DNA from: Taudactylus pleione
Lineage: Eukaryota; Chordata; Amphibia; Anura; Myobatrachidae
Direction: 5' to 3'
DNA length: 64,000 nt
Assembly: GCA_031769625.1 (NCBI GenBank)
Contig: JAUIMM010000534.1
Span: 12,415,001 to 12,479,000, forward strand
Shown: positions 57,338 through 64,000 of the stretch, piece after piece
Numbering within the stretch: the first letter of the stretch is position 1
How the letters are laid out: each line of letters opens with the position of its first letter
Program-made: the position numbers and the translations under genes
Notes under the pieces: generated by a model
What the model was told of the DNA's origin: nothing
Seen by the model: the letters and a program-made list of their open reading frames with translations, nothing else
The model's database searches: none

Positions 57338-58295
57338 TAAGGCCCTCATTCAGAGCCGCTCGTTAACAGCAGTACGCTCTTTGCGTTCCGATGTTGAGAA
57401 ACCGCGCATGCGTCGGTGTAACACTGCGCATGTGCGTACGGCATATTGCGAGCTTTTTTTCACTCGTTCGGCAAATTGCGAACAGGAAGTGACATGTCAA
57501 ATGTGATTGACAGAACAGGCCATTTTTGGGCGGTCACGGGGGAGGAGATGGAAAAAGGCGTGGCGAGGCATTTTTGGGGCGTACCTAAATTAGCTCATGC
57601 GAACGTCCAATGTGTTCGTACCAACTCATACGTCACTGGCTGATCCTCTTTCCGTTCAAACTGCTGGCACAGTTTAGGGTCTGGATTACTCGACCACAAT
57701 GGCGATGGCCTTGTCCTTTTGCCCGGGACTCCACGATGTTTCATCGATTTATCACGGCTTGTCAGATAAACAATCAACTTTGGATTGAAAACCAGCTTGT
57801 TTTTTTTTTTGTTTCACTTTGTAATAGCACAAAACCGTACGCAGCTGAAAATGTCGGCTGCTAATTTCTGGATTACACAATCAATTAGCGTTTTTTGGTA
57901 GTAATGTATTTTACAATTTGGTTAGTATTTTTGCATTTTGTAACAAGATTGTATTCATCTTTGTGTGTATTGTAACCTTTTGCCTTTTTTTGTTTTTTTT
58001 AAATTCATTTATTCCAAAGTGTTTTTTAAAGTAACAGTTTTTTTTAACCCTTGATTTTTTGCAAGTCCCAAACTCCGAATTCGTTTTTACCTTGTGTGCC
58101 AGAATTAACTTTAAACAATTGTCAAATAATGTCAGAATACAGTTGTGAACAATTTGTATGTTTTATTTTCCAAACACATTTTTATACAAATCATGTGCAT
58201 TGTCATGTACATTTTTGGGGTCCTTGTTACCCACTAATATTGGACACATTTTTTCGAAAGAAATGATATTTTTGGCACACAATCAAATAAAAATA

Positions 58296-58393
58296 AAAAA
58301 ACAATTCACAAGAAAGGAGAGGGAAGTTTTGGCCAGAAAGGAATATGGGGCAAGCACAGAAGGTGTGTGGGCAAAGTAGCCAGTGCTGTCATC
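58296..58393 (+). repeat. Inverted partial copy of the Myb-like SANT exon
   Basis: AATTCACAAGAAAGGAGA and TAGCCAGTGCTGTCA occur here on the plus strand. The SANT exon (59,538-59,295) has the same blocks on the minus strand, separated by a longer interval. Translation gives QFTRKEREVLARKEYGAS. The copy ends across the stop codon of the Myb-like gene. Confidence 0.8.
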
Positions 58394-59672
58394 GTTTCTT
58401 TCCCCGTTTGGCTGGGGTAGGGTGGGCGCCAGACCGGCTCCGGGATGTCCTCTGGCTGGCCTGTCCAGAGGCAGATGTTGTGGCCTCTGGACTAGGCACA
58501 GGGCTAGGCACATTTGGAGGAATGGCTGTTGTTGTGCCAGAGGTGGAGGATCCAGATGATCTGGCAGGAAGGGAGGTCGGCTCCACCATGTGCTGGCGAA
58601 CGAGCTGCTCCAGGGCATTGGCGATTCGGATGTTGGCCCTGGTATTTTCAGCCAGGGTCTGACCAATGGTCACGTTGGCCGCCGCATTTTGCTCCAGGGC
58701 CTCAGCCACCCGTAGCAGACTGGCGTCCATCCTCTGCAGAATCTCCGTATGGGAATCCGATTTAAAATTGAGTTCTGTGAGGAGTGCCACTGCCTGCGAG
58801 GGGGATTGCCCAGGACTGGCTTCTGCAGGGTCCTCAGCCGGATGTACTGGTTCCTCCCCTGCAGAGCCAGCAGAAATTCGCCGGCCAAGGCTCCCCTCTG
58901 GAGCAGACTCATCCGCCTGTGTCTCTGTGAGAAAAAAGATAAAAGAGGAACATTACAATCTACATATTGTCACAATAACATTTCAGAGTTGGTTACATCA
59001 CAACATTTACCTGGGACAACATGAGGAGCTGCAAAGTCTGGCATGTCCGTATCCATGTTGGACACGCCAAAAACCTCCACAGCCTGCACACACCCCTGTG
59101 CCAGCTCTTCCAAATCATTCAACTCCAATGACACAGGGGTGGGACCCCCACCTGTCCCCCTTGCATGCCTAGCCCTGTCCGCCATTTTTTGTTTCAGGCG
59201 ATATTTGAAGTCTTGCCATCTGTGGGTGAAAAAGTAACCATTATTCCTGCATTTTGTTTTTTTTGGGTTTTAGGGTGGTCAAGTTTTTACTTACCGCCGT
59301 TTGACATCCCGGGCTAAACGGATATAATCACCCACCCTATTGACAGCACTGGCTATCTCCTCCCACATTCTCCACTTCTGGCTTGCACCCATATTCCTGT
59401 CTGCCTGTGGCAGGATGTCCACACAATTCTGAACCAAAACCTCCATCTCCTTTCTTGTGAATTGTGGCTGCCTCTTCTTTTTCCCTGCTTTGCCCGGAAT
59501 ACTGGGCCCAGCAGCCTCTTCCATGTCATCCTCCTCACCTATTTTTGTAAACGTTGAGAAATTTAAGCTTGCAAACTTTCACTATAATATGTTTCAAAAT
59601 AATCCTTGTTTGGAAATGCCTGAAAAACTTACCGGCCGCCTCTTGGCCATTGTTTGCCTGGTCTGTAGCCAT
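58389..59672 (-). CDS. Harbinger Myb/SANT-like protein, four exons, intact
   Basis: Exons by GT-AG rule on the minus strand are 59,672-59,633, 59,538-59,295, 59,219-59,011 and 58,924-58,389. Their lengths 40, 244, 209 and 536 sum to 1,029, giving 342 residues and a stop with no interruption. Donors read GTAAGT (twice) and GTAAAT; acceptors are AG after C/T- or A/T-rich tracts. The start is MATDQANNGQEAAG. A SANT/Myb-like domain lies at about 35-110 (QFTRKEMEVLVQNC, then KWRMWEEIASAVN and RRWQDFKYRLKQK). Residues about 215-285 look helical (LLRVAEALEQNAAAN), followed by a Ser/Pro/Thr tail ending PAKRGKKR, a likely nuclear signal. In Harbinger elements this protein helps the transposase enter the nucleus and bind DNA. 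Confidence 0.9.
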
Positions 59673-60865
59673 TTCTTACAGCCAAACAAGAAATACACCA
59701 GAACTTTTTTTTTGGGTCGTGACGTATTTATACATGTGTCCTTAATTTTCGTCCGCATCATTGATTGTGCGTTCCTATGATCCCTCCTTAATTTGAGCAG
59801 GAAAATAAACACTATTTATGGCTTTGGGCATCTCGAGTCGAGGTGGCGGGTGTTGGTTGTTGGAGGTTACGTTGGTCGGAGTGGATTGTTGGCGGGAATT
59901 GTATTTGGCGGTGTTTGGCGTTTTTTTCTTTGTGTATTTTTGGAGTTTATCTTTCCGTTCGCTTTTTTTGGTGTGGTTCTTTTATTTGTCGTGTCTTTTT
60001 TTGGTAAGTTTTTGGCCGTCTTCCTTTTGTTCACTTTGTGTATCCTTCTTTTTGAATAATTTTGTTCTCTAAGTTTTAAACAATTCTCCTTTGGTAGGTT
60101 TCTTTTGGCTCTGCCCCAACGACCTTTTTATCCGGTGACTTATATATCCTCTATTGGTAAGTTTGTTTTTTCACTTGTTTATTAAATGTTCATGTTTTTT
60201 TTTACGCAACTTTGTTTCACCTTACAGTTTTTACCTTTGGTTTTGTGATTCCTAAATGTCTGAACTATTTTCCGCATTTTTGTCTGGTTATTTTCTGTAT
60301 TGTAATTGCGAACTAATTAGCACATTTTTGTCTGGTTATTTTCTGTATTGTAATTGCGAACTAATTAGCGCATTTTTGTCTGGTTATTTTCTGTATTGTA
60401 ATTGCGAACTAATTAGCGCATTTTTGTCTGGTTATTTTCTGTATTGTAATTGCGAACTAATTAGCACATTTTTGGCTGGTTATTTTCTGTATTGTAATTG
60501 CGAACTAATTAGCGCATTTTTGGCTGGTTATTTTCTGTAGTTAAATTGATTGAGATTTACCGTTAGCAATTTTTAGAGAATTTGGGGCCCAAATTGTGGT
60601 AGTCTGCGCACTGTCGTTTTGCTCTTTGGCGAAATGTGTGTTTATCCCCTTTTATGTTTTGTATTGTACCCAATGGCCACCCTAAATTTTTGCATTGTTT
60701 TTTTTTTTTTAATTTTAGGCTTGGTAAATCATGACAATACCCCGGCATGTAAGCATCATTGGATTGTATCGTAAAGATAAGTATTTTTTCAATTTTTGGG
60801 GGGCAAAAAAACCTTACATTCAATTCTTCCCATTTCAGGTTGATCTTGGTCGGATTGTTGTGGCC
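59673..60865. promoter_or_regulatory. Divergent intergenic region of the Harbinger genes
   Basis: The region between the Myb-like ATG (59,672, minus) and the transposase ATG (60,866, plus) must hold both promoters. It contains the 48-bp array. A possible 5' exon or intron of the transposase gene ends at the acceptor-like TTCCCATTTCAG before 60,840. Confidence 0.5.
60273..60540. repeat. 48-bp tandem repeat, nearly six units
   Basis: CGCATTTTTGTCTGGTTATT begins units at 60,273, 60,321, 60,369, 60,417, 60,465 and 60,513. Each contains GTAATTGCGAACTAATTAG; units differ at one or two bases. Because 48 is a multiple of three, one frame stays open, but this is not evidence of a protein. Confidence 0.96.
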
Positions 60866-62048
60866 ATGCTCCCGGAAGCCGGCCCACCTCAATCTCCCAG
60901 GCGTAGGCATCGTAGGCGTGCAAGGCCACAGATATATCGAACACGTGTCACCCTTTTTGGAATGCCCTTATGATGAGGTGTTAAGACGCTACCGTCTTCC
61001 GCCCCAAATCATCATAGACACTCTCTCATTAATAGATAGTGATCTTGAGCGGCAAATTGACAGTCCTACAGCAATACCACCACTTACGCAATTTATGGCG
61101 GTGTTACATTTCTGTGCCTCAGGATCGTTTCAAACCACGGTGGGAATAGTTGCGGGAATCTCCCAATCCTCCTTTTCCAGGATCCTGAGGGCAGTGATGG
61201 AGGCCCTTTTCAAGCACCTCCATCATTTTATTCAAATGCATTTGGATATGGGTGCCCTTAGTGTGGCCAAGGCCAATTTTTACCAAATAGCTGGCTTCCC
61301 ACACATCATAGGGGTTGTGGATGGTACTCACATACCACTTCAGCCTCCAGCACGGCTGGAGGCCATTTTTAGGAACCACAAACACTATCACTCCCTGAAT
61401 GTAATGGTGGTATGTGATGCCTCCCTCCAGATCCTGTCCCTGAATGCAAAATTACCCGGGAGTGCACATGACTCATTCGTCATCCAGCAATCAGGTTTAT
61501 GGCAAAAATTAGACAACCTACAAGCTGGTGATGCGTGGCTTCTGGGTAAGTGGAGACCTTTAGTACATAACAATGTTAAGCTTGATACACTGTGATCCTG
61601 ATGTTGTCACTTCTTTTTCACAGGAGACAGTGGCTACCCTTGCACGCCCTGGCTGCTCACTCCTTATTTGGCTCCCACACCAGGGCCACAAAGTGATTTT
61701 AATTCCGCACTTACAGCCACCAGGCAAGTGGTGGAGTGCTGTATCGGCCTTTTAAAAGGCCGATTCAGATGCCTCCACCGCTCTGGTGGCGAGCTCATGT
61801 ATTTGCCGGATATGGTTTTGAAAATTGTGGTCCTGTGTGGGATATTTCACAACATCGCCATAAGGAGTGGTGTCCCAATGCAGCCAGAGGATGCCTTGCC
61901 TGAGGATGGCCCCCCCGAGGTTGGTCGGAGGTCAGTATGTGGGGGGCCATACGCGATGATGTGGTGGCCAGATATTTTAGGTAATTATTGGCACAAAAGA
62001 AGTTCTTTGACACAATGTGGTAAGGATTTTGGGAGACCATCTAATTAA
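60866..62048 (+). pseudogene. HARBI1-like Harbinger transposase, intron-containing, two frameshifts
   Basis: The likely start is MLPEAGPPQSPRRRHRRRARP at 60,866. After GMP (about 60,970) one extra C shifts the frame; the correct continuation is YDEVLRRYRLPPQ. The nuclease core has Asp in VVDGTHIPL (61,320-61,322) and Asp in GSAHDSFV (61,470-61,472). An intron lies at 61,546-61,623, with donor GTAAGT and acceptor TTTTTCACAG. After splicing, the frame reads LLGDSGYPCTPWLLTP and supplies the Glu in VVECCIGLLKGRF (61,734-61,736). A second shift near 61,935 replaces the expected end (frame VARYFR, stop at 61,982-61,984) with a longer tail to 62,048. All DDE residues remain. Confidence 0.85.
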
Positions 62049-62776
62049 TTTGTTTATTATTTCCCATCTTCTGTTTGATTTCATAATCTTTTAGACTGAA
62101 ACGATGACTACTTTCTGCTACCCAAAACAAACCTTCATGGGGACACATTGGATATATATTCTGGACCCAATATTGCAACGCCACATTTGTGGAATCATGT
62201 TGGCATGCTCATTCGTCAACCAGTTCTTGATTTTTCTTTAGTTTTTTCATATGGTGTTTGATGGTTTGTACATTTTGTTATCACTGTGTGTATTGTTTGT
62301 GAGCCCACACTTTGGTTTTTTAGTTATGTGTTGAATACATTTTTTGAGATTGTAATTTCCCAAATTTTCTTGAACATTACAAGCAAGTGTAACCAGGTTC
62401 ACCCACGTTAAAATTGCTTAAGGGTTAATCCTGTAATGTTGCAATTTGCTCAAAATGTAAATATGCTTTCTGGGTCCAAACCAACACCAAAAGGTATTAT
62501 GTAGAATCAGTATGCTTTGGAATCTCGGGCTAAGCAGGTTGCCCCCAAAATTGGAACATGTAAAATGTACTAATTGAAAAAATGTAAAACCCAAAAATGC
62601 CCCAAGCCGATTGTTACTGTTAGCTGTTTCATGTGCCTGTTTTAAAAAAATCAACAACACACAATCTTAGTGACATTAGTTGCAAATACTTGCTGCAAGA
62701 GTCTACTTATGTAAGTGTAAACAATCTAAGATTTGGAGACAAGGAATGAGACTGAACTATAAATTTAACTTTTTTA
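62049..62776. other. Intergenic, no terminal repeat found
   Basis: This lies between two convergent 3' ends. No gene, array or Harbinger terminus was seen. Confidence 0.5.
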
Positions 62777-64000
62777 TTATGAAAAATAATTTTGCTCTAA
62801 AAAAAATAATTGTGGATGCAGGATCCCTGCCATACGATCAAGAACCACCAGCAGGCCGATCACGTGGCCCCGCATCACTTGGACGCACCCGGCTAGGTCC
62901 GCCAAACGCCTCTGGTCCTCTGTGGGTTAGAAAATTGTGGGGCTTAATACATAATTTAAGAATCACCCAGAAAAAAACAGCAAAACAGAGCTATCCAAAA
63001 ATGACAATAGTGTGACCAAAAGCACATTTAACCAAAAAAACCAAAGGCCCCAAAAATGGACACCAAAAAAATAAAAAACAAACAAGTTTGACTGTTTTGC
63101 CATGTGGGATATGTGTATGGGGAAATCAGCAGTAAAAGGTAAAGAGAAACAGAGATATACCAAAACTTTTGACAAACCAAAAAAAGGAAAAGGCACAGAC
63201 ACAGGATTAGATCAAAACATTTTAAACCACAAAAAAGGATAAAAGGGAAACATACCGTTACGAATGACGGCTGGCCCAGAACCAACTCCCTCGTCCTCCT
63301 CGGAGGTGGGCAAATTCCCCAACGAGGTGGGAGGGGTGATGACGGATTCCGGCGAGGGGTTAGTCACGAGAGGGGTGGTTGGAGGGGAGGGGGATTTGGG
63401 ATGGAGGGGAAGTAGCACAGAGGGATGTGCGACAGGGTCTGGGCAGGCTGGGGAGGAGGGGGAATTTAGGGTATTTTGAGGAGAGGATGTTTGGCTGGGG
63501 GTTGGGGAGAGGGGCCGAGAGCGCCGTCTTTGCCGGCGATGACGCCGTAGTCTTCGCTCTGCCCCTAAATGATGGAAAACAAATTGAGGTTAGTTTAGAA
63601 CATCACCTTGTTAAACGCTAATTGTTGAACCCCAAAAAATGAAAACATGCACATGCAGATATGAGTACAAAGAATAAACAGGCCATACATGAAAACATGC
63701 ACATGCAGATATGAGTACAAAGAATAAACAGGCCATACATGAAAACATGCACATGCAGATATGAGTACAAAGAATAAACAGGCCATACAGTAAAACATGC
63801 ACATGTAGATATGAGTACAAAGAATAAACAGGCCATACATGAAAACATGCACATGTAGATATGAGTACAAAGAATAAATAGGCCATACATGAAAACATGC
63901 ACACGCAGTTAGGGCCACAAAGATAAACATGAAAAACAAAGTCAAATAAACTTACTTTCCGCTATCTGCATGCGAAAGCATGCCAGCAAGCGGGGCGTCC
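62777..64000 (-). CDS. 3' part of an unidentified spliced gene (three exons visible)
   Basis: Minus-strand exons consistent with GT-AG are 64,000 or beyond to 63,956, 63,564-63,256 and 62,919-62,777. Frame is kept across both junctions. The encoded tail begins TPRLLACFRMQIAERAERRL, continues with an Arg-rich RRHRRQRRRSRP and a long Pro/Ser/Thr stretch, then SEEDEGVGSGPAVIRN and a hydrophobic/helical end LAGCVQVMRGHVIGLLVVLD. The stop TAA overlaps AATAAA (62,773-62,778 in minus sense), a possible poly(A) signal. I do not recognise the family. It may be a third gene of the Harbinger element or belong to a neighbouring one. Confidence 0.6.
63641..63905. repeat. 50-bp tandem repeat, five units and a partial sixth, in an intron
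   Basis: GAAAACATGCACATGCAGAT begins units every 50 bp from 63,641 to 63,841, with a diverged start at 63,891. It lies between the first two visible exons of the right-end gene. The minus-strand frames over it are repeat artefacts. Confidence 0.96.

Larger units (their letters stand above)
57338..64000 (+). mobile_element. PIF/Harbinger transposon, right end outside the window
   Basis: TAA at 57,338-57,340 precedes GGCCCTCATTCAGAGCCGCT, which fits the TWA target site and terminal repeat of Harbinger elements. The element holds a Myb/SANT-like gene and a HARBI1-like transposase gene in divergent orientation, the standard Harbinger pair. I found no inverted copy of the terminal repeat before 64,000, so either the element exceeds 6.6 kb or its right end is lost. 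The right boundary given is only the window edge. Confidence 0.8.

Noticed and set aside
60256..60540. Open frame with a 16-residue repeat (FLSGYFLYCNCELI type)
   Set aside because: The openness follows from a 48-bp tandem repeat. There is no plausible start context, homology or splice structure, and it lies in the divergent promoter region.
63595..63945. Cys/Phe-rich membrane-protein-like frames
   Set aside because: All three minus-strand frames are open only because of a 50-bp tandem repeat lying in an intron.

Overview
This is vertebrate-type genomic DNA made almost entirely of transposable elements. I found no convincing host gene, rRNA or tRNA gene. Tc1-like, hAT and Harbinger DNA transposons occur together with an L2-type LINE, a Penelope-like fragment and Ty3/Gypsy elements of the Gmr1 type, plus many terminal-inverted-repeat miniature elements. 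This suggests an amphibian, most likely a frog, with a large genome. That assignment is inference; a fish or another amphibian is not excluded.

Layout. 1-3.4 kb: the 3' end of a Gmr1-like retrotransposon whose LTR is split by a complete Tc1-like element, then a Tc1 terminal stub running into a (TA)n(CA)n microsatellite and a MITE. 3.4-8.7 kb: a decayed 5.2-kb hAT element on the minus strand. 8.7-10.3 kb: a second, decayed Tc1-like element. 11.5-19.9 kb: a two-LTR Gmr1-like retrotransposon on the minus strand with the order GAG-PR-IN-RT-RH. It has a hAT derivative inserted between RT and RH, and further insertions in its 5' LTR. 20.0-21.1 kb: a large fold-back with a 266-bp hAT derivative in its loop. 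22-34 kb: AT-rich sequence, a telomere-like repeat element, an L2-type LINE (26.2-29.9 kb), MITEs and a Penelope-like fragment. 34.1-37.8 kb: a third, decayed hAT relative. 38-46.5 kb: MITEs and unrecognised sequence, including a 44-bp hAT remnant that is essentially only its two ends.

46.56-52.96 kb holds the best preserved hAT: 6,398 bp with a perfect 8-bp target duplication, a TATA box, a 13-unit ~161-bp array and an uninterrupted BED-finger/DDE/hATC transposase frame. 53-57.3 kb: CA-rich satellites and GC-rich non-autonomous elements. 57.34 kb to the window end: a PIF/Harbinger element with a TAA target site. It carries a 4-exon Myb/SANT-like gene whose exons sum to an exact multiple of three, a divergently oriented HARBI1-like transposase with an intron and two frameshifts, and the last three exons of a further spliced gene that runs off the window. 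No right terminal repeat is visible, so that last gene may be a third gene of the same element.

Functionally, each autonomous element supplies its own mobilisation proteins. The miniature elements share termini with the larger families and could have been moved in trans: the 19.2-kb MITE with the 57.3-kb Harbinger, and the 44-bp element with a related end at 43.35 kb. The nesting gives relative ages.
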